Shown here one piece after another: positions 53,901-63,905 of a stretch of 64,000 nt of DNA. Source of the stretch: Sphingomonas sp. BK580 (GTDB lineage Bacteria > Pseudomonadota > Alphaproteobacteria > Sphingomonadales > Sphingomonadaceae). Made by a program: the position numbers and the translations under genes. The notes under the pieces were generated by a model that saw only the letters and a list, made by a program, of their open reading frames with translations, did not search any database and was not told the DNA's origin. The first letter of the stretch is position 1, and every line of letters begins with the position of its first letter. Location of the stretch: the NCBI RefSeq assembly GCF_014194975.1, contig NZ_JACIAY010000001.1, positions 670,261-734,260 on the forward strand. The letters are read 5' to 3'.

Positions 53901-54680
53901 ATGTCGCATGCCGTGCTCGCCGACCTTGCCGCCGCGCTCCAGCGCGGTTCGATCCGCACGATCGACCTGACTCAGCCGCTGTCGGAGGACACGCCGGTGC
54001 TGATCCTGCCCGACCCGTTCGGCCAGACTGCGCCGTTCAGTCGGCAGGAGATCTCGCGCTACGACGATCGCGGCGTCGCCTGGCACTGGAACAACTTCAC
54101 GGTGGGCGAGCACACCGGCACGCACTTCGACGCGCCGGTACACTGGGTGACGGGCAAGGACCTGCCGCGCAACACCGTCGACACGATCGCGCCCGAGGAC
54201 TTTGTCGCGCCGGCGGTGGTGATCGACGTTTCCGCCGCCGCGTCGGCCGACCCCGATTATCTCCTCACCGTCGCCGACATCACCGACTGGGAGGCGACAC
54301 ACGGCCGCATCCCGCCGCGCAGCTGGGTGCTGCTGCGCACCGACTGGTCGAAGCGCGACAGCGACGCCTACACCAACCGCCGCGACGACGGCGCGCACAC
54401 GCCGGGGCCCTCGGCGGAGGCGGTGCGCTTCCTCATCGAGGAGCGCGACGCGCACGGCCTGGGCGTGGAGACGATCGGCACCGACGCGGGGCAGGCGCAC
54501 CTGCTCGATCCCGCCTATCCGGCGCACACGCTGTTCCACGGCGCCGGCCGCTACGGACTGCAATGCCTCGCCAATCTCGATCGATTGCCGCCGACCGGCG
54601 CGGTGGTGATCGCCGCGCCGTTAAAGATCGCGGGCGGATCGGGCAGCCCGCTGCGGGTGCTCGCGCTGGTGGCGGGCTGA
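53901..54680 (+). CDS. Cyclase/kynurenine formamidase-like metal hydrolase
   Basis: 259 residues, GGAGAAG upstream of the ATG. The family signature H-x-G-T-H-x-D-x-P-x-H is present as His71, His75, Asp77, His81 ('HTGTHFDAPVHW'), forming the metal site. 'RTIDLTQPLSEDTPV' and 'ETIGTDAG' are also conserved. Relatives hydrolyse N-formylkynurenine, isatin or similar cyclic/amide bonds, which fits the indolepyruvate oxidoreductase and aminobenzoyl-CoA-type monooxygenase genes that follow. The gap to IorA is only 4 bases. Confidence 0.85.
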   Translation: MSHAVLADLAAALQRGSIRTIDLTQPLSEDTPVLILPDPFGQTAPFSRQEISRYDDRGVAWHWNNFTVGEHTGTHFDAPVHWVTGKDLPRNTVDTIAPEDFVAPAVVIDVSAAASADPDYLLTVADITDWEATHGRIPPRSWVLLRTDWSKRDSDAYTNRRDDGAHTPGPSAEAVRFLIEERDAHGLGVETIGTDAGQAHLLDPAYPAHTLFHGAGRYGLQCLANLDRLPPTGAVVIAAPLKIAGGSGSPLRVLALVAG

Positions 54681-54684
54681 GACG

Positions 54685-56826
54685 ATGGCGGAGCGCTCCT
54701 TCAAGCGAGAGGTGGAGCAGCTCCGCCTCGGCGCCGGCGAGACGTTCGCGGGCGAGGGGATCCTCGCGGTCACCAAGGCGCTGCTCCAGGCCGGGGTCGC
54801 CTATGTCGGCGGCTACCAGGGCTCGCCGATCAGCCATCTGATGGACGTGTTCGCCGACGCCGACCCGCTGCTGCGCGAGCTGGGCGTTCACTTCGAGTCG
54901 AACGCGAGCGAGGCCGCCGCCGCGGCGATGCTGGCCGCGTCGGTCAATTACCCGCTGCGCGGCGCGGTGGCGTGGAAGTCGGTGGTGGGCACCAACGTCG
55001 CCTCGGACGCGCTGTCGAACATCGCCAGCGGCGGGGTCAAGGGCGGTACGCTCATCATCGTCGGCGAGGATTACGGCGAGGGCTCCTCGATCATGCAGGA
55101 GCGCACCCACGCCTTCGCGATGAAGTCGCAGATGTGGCTGCTCGACCCGCGCCCCAACCTGCCCAGCATCGTCGACATGGTCGAGGCCGGCTTCGAGCTC
55201 TCCGAGGCGTCGAACACGCCGGTGATGATCGAGCTGCGCGTGCGCGCCTGCCACGTCACCGGCAGCTTCACCGCGCGCGACAATCGCCGGCCGCCGCTCA
55301 CCGTCGGCGAGGCCGCGGCCAACCCGGTCCGCGACGTCGACCGGATCGTGCTGCCGCCCGCCAACTTCCTGCACGAGCGCGAGAAGATCGAGCGGCGCTG
55401 GCCCGCGGCACAGCGCTTCATCGCCGAGCGGCGGCTCAACGAATGGTTCGGGCCGGCGCAGGACGACGTCGGCATCATCGTCCAGGGCGGGCTGTACAAC
55501 ACGCTCAATCGCGCTCTCGAGCTGGTCGGCCTGTCGGACGCACACGGCGCGGCGCGCGTGCCGGTCTACTGCCTCAACGTCACCTACCCGCTGCTACCCG
55601 ACGAGGTCGCCGCCTTCTGCGCGGGCAAGCGCGCGGTGCTGATCGTCGAGGAAGGCCAGCCCGAGTTCATCGAGCACGAGCTCAACACCCTGCTGCGCCG
55701 CGCCGACCTCTCGACGCGCCTGGTCGGCAAGGAGTTGCTGCCGCGCGCGGGCGAATATTCGGGCGAAGTGCTGCGCGACGCGCTGCTCGCCTTCCTCGCG
55801 GCGCACGCGCCGGGGCGGGTCGCCGCCGCGCCCCCCGCGCCGCTGCCGCCCGAGCCCGAGCTGGCGCGCACGGTGCCGCCCCGCCCCGCCGGCTTCTGTA
55901 CCGGCTGCCCCGAGCGGCCGATCTTCTCGGCGATGAAGCTCGTCCAGCGCGAGCTCGGCGCGCTGCACGTCTCGGCGGACATCGGCTGCCACCTCTTCTC
56001 GATCCTGCCGCCGTTCCACATCGGCAACACGACGATGGGCTATGGCCTGGGCACCGCCGGCGCCTCCGCCTTCAAGCCGAGCGAGGGCGCGGGGGCGCAG
56101 CGCGCGGTGGCGATGATGGGGGACGGCGGCTTCTGGCACAACGGCCTGACCTCGGGGATCGGCAACGCGGTCTTCAACCAGGACGACACCGTGACGATCG
56201 TGGTCGACAACGGCTATTCGGCCGCGACCGGCGGGCAGGACATCCTGTCCTCGCGCGCCGAGAGCACGACGCGGCGCACCAACAACCCGATCGAGCGCGC
56301 GCTCCGCGGCATGGGCGTCGGCTGGGCGCGCACGCTGACGCGCACCTATGACGTGGCACGGATGCGCGACACGCTCAAGGAAGCGCTCACCACCCCCGAG
56401 AAGGGGCCGAAGGTGATCGTCGCCCAGTCGGAGTGCATGCTCAACAAGCAGCGCCGCGTGCGGCCGCTGCTGGCGCAGGCGGCGCGCGAGGGGAAGCGCG
56501 TGGTGCGCGAGCGGTTCGGGGTCGATCCCGACACCTGCACCGGAGACCACGCCTGTATCCGCCTGTCGGGTTGTCCGTCGCTGAGCGTCAAGGCCAACCC
56601 CGATCCGCTGCGCCACCACCCCGTCACCGCGATCGACGACAGCTGCGTCGGCTGCGGCAATTGCGGCGAGGTGGCGCATGCCGCGGTGCTGTGCCCCTCG
56701 TTCTACAAGGCCGAGATCGTGACCAACCCCGGCCGGCTCGAGCGGCTGCTGGCGCGCTGGCGCGCCGCGCTGATCGGCTGGATCCAGGCGCGCGACGCGC
56801 GCGCGCTCGCGGCGAGGGCCTTCTGA
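54685..56826 (+). CDS. iorA: Indolepyruvate ferredoxin oxidoreductase alpha-type subunit (IorA-like)
   Basis: 713 residues. It has an N-terminal pyruvate-ferredoxin oxidoreductase domain (EGILAVTKALLQAGVAYVGGYQGSPIS), a middle domain, then a ThDP domain ('GDGGFWHNGLTSGIGNAVFNQDD', with the GDG...N magnesium motif) and C-terminal ferredoxin clusters ('CTGDHACIRLSGCP' and 'CVGCGNCGEVAHAAVLCP'). It catalyses CoA-dependent oxidative decarboxylation of aryl-pyruvates to aryl-acetyl-CoA with ferredoxin reduction. The first Cys spacing (C-x5-C-x5-CP) differs from the usual C-x2-C, so one cluster may be altered. Partner subunit follows with a TGATG overlap. Confidence 0.85.
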   Translation: MAERSFKREVEQLRLGAGETFAGEGILAVTKALLQAGVAYVGGYQGSPISHLMDVFADADPLLRELGVHFESNASEAAAAAMLAASVNYPLRGAVAWKSVVGTNVASDALSNIASGGVKGGTLIIVGEDYGEGSSIMQERTHAFAMKSQMWLLDPRPNLPSIVDMVEAGFELSEASNTPVMIELRVRACHVTGSFTARDNRRPPLTVGEAAANPVRDVDRIVLPPANFLHEREKIERRWPAAQRFIAERRLNEWFGPAQDDVGIIVQGGLYNTLNRALELVGLSDAHGAARVPVYCLNVTYPLLPDEVAAFCAGKRAVLIVEEGQPEFIEHELNTLLRRADLSTRLVGKELLPRAGEYSGEVLRDALLAFLAAHAPGRVAAAPPAPLPPEPELARTVPPRPAGFCTGCPERPIFSAMKLVQRELGALHVSADIGCHLFSILPPFHIGNTTMGYGLGTAGASAFKPSEGAGAQRAVAMMGDGGFWHNGLTSGIGNAVFNQDDTVTIVVDNGYSAATGGQDILSSRAESTTRRTNNPIERALRGMGVGWARTLTRTYDVARMRDTLKEALTTPEKGPKVIVAQSECMLNKQRRVRPLLAQAAREGKRVVRERFGVDPDTCTGDHACIRLSGCPSLSVKANPDPLRHHPVTAIDDSCVGCGNCGEVAHAAVLCPSFYKAEIVTNPGRLERLLARWRAALIGWIQARDARALAARAF

Positions 56827-58319
56827 TGGCCGCGTCGACCGCGGGGGAGCGCGATCGCCTCACCGTCGCCATCCTGGCACTCGGCGGCCAGGGCGGCGGC
56901 GTGCTCGCCGACTGGATCCTCTCCCTCGCCGAGGCGGAAGGCTATGTCGCGCAGGGCACCTCCGTCCCCGGCGTCGCGCAGCGCACCGGCTCGACGATCT
57001 ACTACATCGAGATGGTGCGACGCGACGCGGCAGGCGCGAACCGCCCCGCGCCGGTGCTCGCGATGACGCCGGTGCCGGGCGATGTCGACGTCGTGATCGC
57101 GTCCGAGCTGATGGAGACGGGGCGCGCGATTCTGCGCGGCTTCGTCAGCGCCGACCGTACGACGCTGATCGGATCGACCCACCGCATCTACGCCATCTCC
57201 GAGAAGTCGGCGCTGGGGGACGGCACCGGCGCGGGCGAGCGCATCCTCGACGCGGCGGCGCGGCGATCGAGGCGCTTCGTCGGCTTCGACATGGAAGCAG
57301 CCGCGGCGGGGGCCGGCAGTGTGATCAGCTCGGTGATGTTCGGCGCGCTCGCCGGGGCGGAGGCGCTGCCCTTCCCGCGCGAGTCGTTCGAGGCGGCGAT
57401 CCGCCGCGGCGGGAAGGCGGTCGCCGCCAACCTCGCCGGCTTCGCCGCTGGCATGGCCGCGGCGGGCGAGCGCCGCACGGCGATCGAGACCGCCGCCGCG
57501 CCGCCGGCCGCCACCACACCTGCCGGGGCCGAACGCCAGGCGCGCGTCCTCGCCACCCTGCCCGGCGCCGCGCACGCCTCCGCGCTGGAGGGCGTGCGCC
57601 GACTGATGGACTATCAGGACGCGCGCTACGCCGACCTCTACCTCGACCGACTGGCACCGATCGCGGCACGCGGCGAGCCGGTGCTGACCGAGGCGGTGGC
57701 GCGGCATCTCGCCTTGTGGATGAGCTACGAGGACACGATCCGCGTCGCCGACCTGAAGGTGCGCGCGGCGCGCTCGGCACGCTTCGCGAGCGAGGTCCGG
57801 GTCGGCGCCACCCAGCTCCTCACCGTCACCGACTATATGCACCCCCGGCTGCGCGAGGTATGCGAGACGCTGCCGGCGCGGATCGGCGCGGGGATCTGGC
57901 ACCGTCCCGCGCTGCGCCGACGGCTCGAGCCCTTGTTCTCGCGCGGGCGCCACGTCCGCGTCACCCGGCTGCGCTGGTTCCTGCTGCTGCGGACGGTCGC
58001 GGAGATGCGGCGGATCCGCCGCTCGACCTGGCGCTTCGCCGAGGAGCAGGCGCGCATCGAGGAGTGGCTCGCGCTCGTCGCCGCGACCGCCGCGACCGAT
58101 GTCGCGCTCGCGACCGAGATCGCCGCCACGCAGGAACTGATCAAGGGCTATAGCGACACGTTCGAGCGCGGCCTGCGCCACTTCACGCTCGTGATCGAGG
58201 CGGCGCGACGGCTCGTCGGCCGACCCGACGCGGCGGCGCAGCTGCGCTCGCTGCGCGCCGCCGCGCTGGCAGACGAGGAGGGCAACGCGCTCGCCGCGGC
58301 GCTCGCCACGGCGGCGTGA
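56826..58319 (+). CDS. iorB: Indolepyruvate oxidoreductase beta-type subunit (IorB-like) with C-terminal extension
   Basis: 497 residues. About 1-200 are the gamma/beta-type oxidoreductase domain ('TVAILALGGQGGGVLADWILSLAEAEGYVAQGTSVPGVAQRTGSTIYYIEM'), and 'DVDVVIASELMETGRAI' marks the conserved core. A roughly 290-residue helical C-terminal extension (Ala/Arg-rich, 'LWMSYEDTIRVADLKVRAARSARF', 'THxMHPRLxE'-like region) is found in long IorB proteins of proteobacteria (DUF6537 type). It completes the IorAB enzyme and is translationally coupled to IorA. Confidence 0.83.
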   Translation: MAASTAGERDRLTVAILALGGQGGGVLADWILSLAEAEGYVAQGTSVPGVAQRTGSTIYYIEMVRRDAAGANRPAPVLAMTPVPGDVDVVIASELMETGRAILRGFVSADRTTLIGSTHRIYAISEKSALGDGTGAGERILDAAARRSRRFVGFDMEAAAAGAGSVISSVMFGALAGAEALPFPRESFEAAIRRGGKAVAANLAGFAAGMAAAGERRTAIETAAAPPAATTPAGAERQARVLATLPGAAHASALEGVRRLMDYQDARYADLYLDRLAPIAARGEPVLTEAVARHLALWMSYEDTIRVADLKVRAARSARFASEVRVGATQLLTVTDYMHPRLREVCETLPARIGAGIWHRPALRRRLEPLFSRGRHVRVTRLRWFLLLRTVAEMRRIRRSTWRFAEEQARIEEWLALVAATAATDVALATEIAATQELIKGYSDTFERGLRHFTLVIEAARRLVGRPDAAAQLRSLRAAALADEEGNALAAALATAA

Positions 58320-58328
58320 TCCCGAAAG

Positions 58329-58346
58329 TATTTTAAGCTTGAAGTA
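58329..58346. promoter_or_regulatory. Imperfect AT-rich palindrome, possible MarR operator
   Basis: TATTTTAAGCTTGAAGTA: a palindrome centred on AAGCTT with 7 of 9 matching positions per arm, in GC-rich surroundings, 49 bases before the monooxygenase ATG. Size and symmetry suit MarR-family dimers, and two MarR genes lie 4.5 kb away. No second copy was found. Confidence 0.4.
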
Positions 58347-58394
58347 TCTCGGCGGTCCGATAATCTGGCCTGCGTCCCCGTCGAGGAGAGTGCG

Positions 58395-60713
58395 ATGAAG
58401 GTGGCATGCGTCGGCGGCGGCCCCGCCGGGCTGTATTTCGCGATCTCGATGAAGCTGCGCGACGCGTCGCACGACGTCACCGTCTACGAGCGCAACCGCG
58501 CTGGCGACACGTTCGGCTGGGGCGTGGTCTTCTCCGACCAGACGATGGATCGGCTCGGCGAGAACGACCCGGTCAGCGCGCGCGTGATGATCGACGAGCT
58601 GGCGCACTGGGACGATATCGCGGTCCATATCGACGACGGGGTGCGACGCGCCGACGACCGCTCGACCGGCCATGGCTTCATCGGCATCGGTCGCAAGCGC
58701 CTGCTCGACATCCTTCAGGCACGCGCACGCGAGTTGGGCGTGACGCTCGCCTTCGAGACCGAAGTGGAGCCGGACAGCGCCTTCCTCGCCGACAACGACC
58801 TGGTGGTCGCGGCGGACGGGCTCAACAGCAAGTTGCGCCGCCGCTACGAGGCGAGCTTCCGCCCCGACATCGACACGCGCCGCAACCATTTCGTCTGGCT
58901 CGGTACGCACCAGCGCTTCGACGCCTTCACCTTCCTGTTCAAGAAGACCGAGTTCGGCTGGATCTGGGCGCACGCCTACCAGTTCGACCAGGACACCGCG
59001 ACCTTCATCGTCGAATGCGCGCCCGAGACCTATGAGCGCGCCGGCTTCGCGACGATGAGCCAGGCCGAGAGCTGCCGCCTCTGCGAGGCGATCTTCGCCG
59101 ATCACCTCGGCGGGCACGCGCTGATGTCCAACGCCGGCCACATCCGCGGGTCGGCCTGGATCCGCTTCCCGCGCGTGATCTGCCACGGCTGGAGCCACGA
59201 CAACGTCGTGCTGCTCGGCGACGCCGCGCATACCGCGCATTTCTCGATCGGGTCGGGCACCAAGCTGGCGCTGGAGGACGCGATCAAGCTCGCCGAGGTG
59301 ATGAGCCGCCCCGGCCTCGACACGCGCGACGGCATGGCGACGGCGCTGCGCGACTATCAGGAGGAGCGCCAGCTCGAGGTCGTCAAGCTCCAGAACGCGG
59401 CGCGCAACTCGACCGAGTGGTTCGAGAACCTCGACCGCTACCTGGCGATGGAAGCCAAGCAGTTCACCTACACGCTGCTGACGCGCAGCCAGCGCGTCAG
59501 CCACGAGAACCTGCGGCTGCGCGACCCCGCCTGGCTGGCCGCGCTGGAGCGTTCGCTGGTGGCCGGCGCGCTCGGGCGCGAGACGGACGAGCCGATCCCG
59601 CCGATGTTTCTGCCGTTCCAGCTGCGCGACATGAGCTTGCGCAACCGCGTGGTGATGTCGCCGATGGCGATGTACTCGGCGGTGGACGGAGTCCCCGACG
59701 ATTTCCACTTGGTCCACTACGGCGCGCGCGCGCTCGGCGGCGCGTCGCTGATCGTCACCGAGATGACCTGCGTCTCGCCCGAGGGCCGGATCACGCCGGG
59801 CTGCACGGGGTTGTGGAACGCGGCGCAGGCAGCGGGTTGGCGTCGCGTCACCGACTTCGTCCATCGCACGCCGGGCGCGCGGATCGCGGTGCAGCTCGGC
59901 CACAGCGGCGCCAAGGGGTCGACGCGGCTGGCATGGGAGGGGATCGACCGACCGCTCGAGGTCGGCAACTGGCCGGTGGTCGGGCCGTCCGACGTCGCCT
60001 GGACACCCGACAATCAGGTCCCGGTGGCGCTCGATCGTGCCGCGATGGACCGCATCCGCGACCAGTTCGTGCGCGCGACAGAGTTGGCCGAGGCGGCCGG
60101 CTTCGACATGATCGAGCTCCACTGCGGCCACGGCTATCTCCTCTCCGCCTTCCTCAGCCCCACGCAGAACCGCCGCACCGATGAGTATGGCGGCACGCTC
60201 GCCAACCGGATCCGATGGCCGCTCGAGATCTTCGCGGCGATGCGCGCGGTGTGGCCCGCGGAGAAGCCGATGTCGGTGCGCATCTCCGCGCACGACTGGG
60301 TCGGCGCCGACGGCAACACGCCCGACGACGCAGTGGCGATCAGCCGCGCCTTCGCTGCCGCCGGAGTCGACCTGATCGACGTGTCCTCGGGCCAGGTTAC
60401 CAAGCGCGAGACGCCGGTCTACGGCCGGATGTTCCAGACGCCCTTCTCCGACCGTATCCGCAACGAGGTCGGCATCGCCACCATGGCCGTCGGCAACATC
60501 TGGGAGGTCGACCACGTCAACTCGATCGTCGCGGCCGGGCGCGCTGATCTGTGCGCGATGGGGCGCCCGCACCAGATGGACCCGAACTGGACGATCCGCG
60601 CCGCCGCGCAGCAGCAGCTCGACGACGCGCCCGTGCCGCCGCAGTACCAGAGCGGCTATTCTCAGCTGAAGCGCAACGCGGCGCGCGCCGGCCAGCTGAC
60701 CGCGATCAAGTGA
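58395..60713 (+). CDS. Salicylyl-CoA 5-hydroxylase / 2-aminobenzoyl-CoA monooxygenase-reductase fusion
   Basis: 772 residues in two enzymes. About 1-390 form a flavin monooxygenase ('[20 protein letters not shown]', '[13 protein letters not shown]', '[26 protein letters not shown]'). About 400-772 form an Old-Yellow-Enzyme domain ('[25 protein letters not shown]', '[25 protein letters not shown]', '[27 protein letters not shown]'). This is the layout of salicylyl-CoA 5-hydroxylase/oxidoreductases and of 2-aminobenzoyl-CoA monooxygenase/reductase, which hydroxylates and then partly reduces the ring of the CoA thioester. Following genes encode beta-oxidation steps and RidA, favouring an amino-substituted substrate. 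Its stop overlaps the SDR start. Confidence 0.88.
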   Translation: MKVACVGGGPAGLYFAISMKLRDASHDVTVYERNRAGDTFGWGVVFSDQTMDRLGENDPVSARVMIDELAHWDDIAVHIDDGVRRADDRSTGHGFIGIGRKRLLDILQARARELGVTLAFETEVEPDSAFLADNDLVVAADGLNSKLRRRYEASFRPDIDTRRNHFVWLGTHQRFDAFTFLFKKTEFGWIWAHAYQFDQDTATFIVECAPETYERAGFATMSQAESCRLCEAIFADHLGGHALMSNAGHIRGSAWIRFPRVICHGWSHDNVVLLGDAAHTAHFSIGSGTKLALEDAIKLAEVMSRPGLDTRDGMATALRDYQEERQLEVVKLQNAARNSTEWFENLDRYLAMEAKQFTYTLLTRSQRVSHENLRLRDPAWLAALERSLVAGALGRETDEPIPPMFLPFQLRDMSLRNRVVMSPMAMYSAVDGVPDDFHLVHYGARALGGASLIVTEMTCVSPEGRITPGCTGLWNAAQAAGWRRVTDFVHRTPGARIAVQLGHSGAKGSTRLAWEGIDRPLEVGNWPVVGPSDVAWTPDNQVPVALDRAAMDRIRDQFVRATELAEAAGFDMIELHCGHGYLLSAFLSPTQNRRTDEYGGTLANRIRWPLEIFAAMRAVWPAEKPMSVRISAHDWVGADGNTPDDAVAISRAFAAAGVDLIDVSSGQVTKRETPVYGRMFQTPFSDRIRNEVGIATMAVGNIWEVDHVNSIVAAGRADLCAMGRPHQMDPNWTIRAAAQQQLDDAPVPPQYQSGYSQLKRNAARAGQLTAIK

Positions 60714-61468
60714 GCGACGGTGCACACGCTCTGGTCACCGGGGGTGGCAGCGGCATTGGCCTCGCGATCGCTGCCGCGCTGGCCGCGGCCGGGTACTGCG
60801 TCACCGTCACGGGGCGAGACGCGCGGCGGCTCGAACGCGCCTGCGCCGAGCTGCCCGGCGCCCTGCCGGTCGCCTGCGACGTCACCGACGCCAGCTCGGT
60901 CGCGTCCGCGCTCGCCGCCGCGCGCGAGCGCTCGGGTCCCGTCGCGGTGCTGGTCAACAACGCGGGCGTCGCGCGCACCGCGGCCTTCGAGAAGACCGAG
61001 GACCCGGTCTGGGACGAGGCCTGGCGCACCAACGTGCTCGGCGCGGTCCACCTGACCCGCGCGGTCCTGCCGGGCATGCGGACGCTGCCGCGCGGGCGCA
61101 TCATCAACGTCGCGAGCACCGCCGCGCTGAAGGGCTACGCCTATGTCAGCGCCTATGCCGCGAGCAAGCACGCGCTGTTGGGGCTCACCCGCTCGCTCGC
61201 GCTCGAGCTCGCCGGGACCGCGATCACCGTCAACGCGGTGTGCCCGGGCTATACCGACACCGCGATCGTGCGCGACGCGGTCGACACGATCGTCGCGCGC
61301 ACGGGGCGCGACCGTTCGGCGGCCGAGGCCGTCTTCACCGCCACCAACCCGCAGCGCCGGCTGATCGCGCCCGACGAGGTCGCCGCGACGGTGCTGTGGC
61401 TCGTCGCCGACGCGGCGCGCTCGATCACCGGCCAGGCGGTCGCGGTGGCCGGCGGCGAAGTCATGTGA
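60710..61468 (+). CDS. SDR family oxidoreductase (3-hydroxyacyl-CoA dehydrogenase-like)
   Basis: 252 residues from a GTG at 60710 whose GTGA overlaps the monooxygenase stop. Classical SDR: '[18 protein letters not shown]' for the cofactor, 'NNAGVA', and the catalytic Ser136, Tyr149 and Lys153 ('YAASK'). Cofactor preference is not certain. Within this gene order it probably oxidises a 3-hydroxyacyl-CoA formed after ring reduction and hydration. SDR specificity is rarely readable from sequence alone. Confidence 0.85.
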   Translation: MSDGAHALVTGGGSGIGLAIAAALAAAGYCVTVTGRDARRLERACAELPGALPVACDVTDASSVASALAAARERSGPVAVLVNNAGVARTAAFEKTEDPVWDEAWRTNVLGAVHLTRAVLPGMRTLPRGRIINVASTAALKGYAYVSAYAASKHALLGLTRSLALELAGTAITVNAVCPGYTDTAIVRDAVDTIVARTGRDRSAAEAVFTATNPQRRLIAPDEVAATVLWLVADAARSITGQAVAVAGGEVM

Positions 61469-61478
61469 GGCCGACCCG

Positions 61479-62297
61479 ATGACCGTCTTCGATCCCGCCA
61501 CCTATCATCCCTCGCACTTCGTCATCGAGGTCGCCGACTCGGTCGCGACCGTGACGCTGCACCGGCCCGAACGGAAGAACCCGCTCACCTTCGAATCCTA
61601 TGCCGAGCTGCGCGACCTGTTCCGCGCGTTGTCCTACGCACCCGCGGTGCGCGCGGTCGTGCTCGCCGGCGCGGGCGGCAATTTCTGCTCGGGCGGCGAC
61701 GTGCACGAGATCATCGGTCCGCTCACCGCGATGACGATGCCCGAGCTACTCGCCTTCACCCGCATGACCGGCGACCTGGTGAAGGCGATGCGGCACTGCC
61801 CGCAGCCGATCGTCGCCGCGGTCGACGGCGTGTGCGCGGGCGCGGGCGCGATCCTGGCGATGGCGTCGGACCTGCGCCTCGCCACACCCGCGGCGCGCAC
61901 CGCTTTCCTCTTCACCCGAGTCGGCCTAGCCGGCGCCGACATGGGGGCATGCGCGATCCTGCCGCGGATCATCGGCCAGGGCCGCGCCGCCGAGCTGCTG
62001 TTCACCGGGCGCGCCTTCGACGCGGCGGAGGGCGAGCGCTGGGGCTTCTTCAACCGGCTGTGCGCGGCCGAGGCGCTGCTCGCCGAGGCACAGGCGCTCG
62101 CCGCCACGCTCGCGCGCGGTCCGACGTTCGCGCACGCGATGACCAAGAACCAGCTCAACATGGAATGGGCGATGTCGCTCGACACCGCGATCGAGGCGGA
62201 GGCGCAGGCGCAGGCGATCTGCATGGCGACGCGCGACTTCGAGCGCGCCTATCACGCCTTCGCCGCCAAGCAGACGCCGGTGTTCGAGGGAGACTGA
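61479..62297 (+). CDS. Enoyl-CoA hydratase/isomerase family protein
   Basis: 272 residues. Crotonase fold: '[30 protein letters not shown]', oxyanion-hole loop '[15 protein letters not shown]', second loop '[21 protein letters not shown]', and '[30 protein letters not shown]'. It acts on CoA thioesters, probably hydrating or hydrolysing a ring-derived enoyl-CoA in the pathway begun by the monooxygenase-reductase. The usual catalytic Glu in the third segment is not at the standard place (GADMGAC), so an isomerase or ring hydrolase role is possible. Confidence 0.85.
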   Translation: MTVFDPATYHPSHFVIEVADSVATVTLHRPERKNPLTFESYAELRDLFRALSYAPAVRAVVLAGAGGNFCSGGDVHEIIGPLTAMTMPELLAFTRMTGDLVKAMRHCPQPIVAAVDGVCAGAGAILAMASDLRLATPAARTAFLFTRVGLAGADMGACAILPRIIGQGRAAELLFTGRAFDAAEGERWGFFNRLCAAEALLAEAQALAATLARGPTFAHAMTKNQLNMEWAMSLDTAIEAEAQAQAICMATRDFERAYHAFAAKQTPVFEGD

Positions 62298-62298
62298 G

Positions 62299-63483
62299 AT
62301 GGCGGACACGACCTTCCTCGACTGGCCCTTCCTCGACCAGCGCCACCGCGACCATGCGATGTGGCTCGACGATTGGTGCGGCGCGCAGGGCGACGCGCTT
62401 CATCGGGAAAGCGGCGACGTCGGGGCCGACTGCCGCGCGCTCGCCCGCCTGCTCGGCGACGCCGGCGTGCTGCGCCACGCCGTGCCCGCCGCCTATGGGG
62501 GAGCGGCAGAGTCCGTCGACGTGCGGACTTTGTGCCTCACGCGCCAGACGCTGGCCTATCATCACGCGCTCGCCGACTTCGTCTTCGCGATGCAGGCGCT
62601 CGGCACCGGCGCGCTCGCGCTGTTCGGCGAGGAGTCGGTGCGACTCGCCTATCTGCCACGGGTCGCCGCGGGCGAGTGGGTGGCGGGCTTCGCTCTGTCG
62701 GAGAAGGAGGCCGGCTCCGACGTCGCGGCGATGGCGACCACCGCCACGCGGGTGCCGGGCGGGTGGCGGATCGACGGCGAGAAGACGTGGATCTCGAACG
62801 GCCCGATCGCCGACGTGCTGACGCTGTTCGCGCGCACCGGCGAGGGCGAGGGCGCGCGCGGCCTCTCCGCCTTCGTCGTGCCCACCGCCACCGCCGGCTT
62901 CGCGGTGACCGAGACGATCGACGTGATCGCGCCCCACCCGCTCGCCACGATCCGACTGGACGGCTGCGTCGTCCCCGAGGATCACCTGGTCGGCACGGCG
63001 GGTGGCGGCTTCAAGATCGCAATGGCGGTGCTCGACATGCTGCGCTCCACCGTGGGTGCGGCGGCGCTCGGCCTGGCGCGGCGCGCCACCGACGAGGCGA
63101 TCGCGCGCGCGACGACGCGGCGGCTGTTCGGCGCGCCGCTCGCCGACCTGCAGCTGACCCAGGCCGCGATCGCGGACATGGCGCTCGGCAACGACGCGAG
63201 CGCGCTGCTGATCTACCGCGCCGCCTGGGCGAAGGACCGCGGCCAGCCGCGCGTGACCCGCGAGGCAGCGATGGCCAAGCTCCATGCCACCGAGACGGCG
63301 CAGCGCACGATCGACGCCGCGGTGCAGCTGTTCGGCGGCGCGGGTGTGGTGAGCGGTAACGTGGTGGAGCGACTGTATCGTGAGGTGCGCGCGCTGCGCA
63401 TCTACGAGGGAGCGAGCGAGGTGCAGAAAGTGGTGATCGCGCGCGCCGCCATCGCGGCCGCGGCGGGAGGCGGTGCCGCATGA
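62299..63483 (+). CDS. Acyl-CoA dehydrogenase
   Basis: 394 residues with the full acyl-CoA dehydrogenase layout: N-terminal helical domain, '[25 protein letters not shown]' with '[26 protein letters not shown]' (flavin-binding strand domain), and C-terminal '[42 protein letters not shown]'. The catalytic base Glu is likely in 'YEGASEVQ'. It introduces a double bond into a CoA thioester in the block's beta-oxidation. The stop overlaps the RidA start (ATGA). Confidence 0.88.
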   Translation: MADTTFLDWPFLDQRHRDHAMWLDDWCGAQGDALHRESGDVGADCRALARLLGDAGVLRHAVPAAYGGAAESVDVRTLCLTRQTLAYHHALADFVFAMQALGTGALALFGEESVRLAYLPRVAAGEWVAGFALSEKEAGSDVAAMATTATRVPGGWRIDGEKTWISNGPIADVLTLFARTGEGEGARGLSAFVVPTATAGFAVTETIDVIAPHPLATIRLDGCVVPEDHLVGTAGGGFKIAMAVLDMLRSTVGAAALGLARRATDEAIARATTRRLFGAPLADLQLTQAAIADMALGNDASALLIYRAAWAKDRGQPRVTREAAMAKLHATETAQRTIDAAVQLFGGAGVVSGNVVERLYREVRALRIYEGASEVQKVVIARAAIAAAAGGGAA

Positions 63484-63878
63484 GAATCGTGCAGCTACCC
63501 GGCTGGCCGCGCCCGCGCGGCTACAGCAACGCGGTCATCGCCAGCGGCCGCCAGTTGTTCGTCGCGGGGCTGATCGGCTGGACCGCCGAGGAGCGGTTCG
63601 AGGCGACCGACCTGCCCGGCCAGTTCGAGCAGATCCTGCTTAACCTGCTCGCGATCCTCGCCGAGGCGGGGGCGGCGCCCGAGCATGTGGTGCGGATGAC
63701 GTGGTACATCACCGACAAACAAGCCTATCTGCGCGACGCCCGGCGGATCGGCGAGATCTACCGCGCGCTGATGGGGCGCCACTACCCCGTGATGGCGGTC
63801 GTGCAGGTGGTCGCGCTGATGGAGGATGCCGCGCTGATCGAGATCGAGACCACCGCGGTGATCCCCGATGACCTGTGA
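63480..63878 (+). CDS. RidA family protein, second copy
   Basis: 132 residues, ATGA overlap with the acyl-CoA dehydrogenase. RidA features: '[67 protein letters not shown]' and '[27 protein letters not shown]'. Probably hydrolyses an enamine/imine formed after the aminobenzoyl-CoA ring is reduced, releasing ammonia. The Arg of deaminase-active RidA is replaced (VQVVALM), as in many catabolic-operon homologues. Confidence 0.85.
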   Translation: MRIVQLPGWPRPRGYSNAVIASGRQLFVAGLIGWTAEERFEATDLPGQFEQILLNLLAILAEAGAAPEHVVRMTWYITDKQAYLRDARRIGEIYRALMGRHYPVMAVVQVVALMEDAALIEIETTAVIPDDL

Positions 63879-63905
63879 CATGACCCCGACACAAGGCGGT
63901 AGACG

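Noticed and set aside
56703..60725. A 1340-codon open frame on the minus strand
   Set aside because: It is antisense to IorB and the monooxygenase fusion, both unmistakable. Its composition (His/Arg/Asp/Ala-rich, no domains) is typical of shadow frames in GC-rich DNA.
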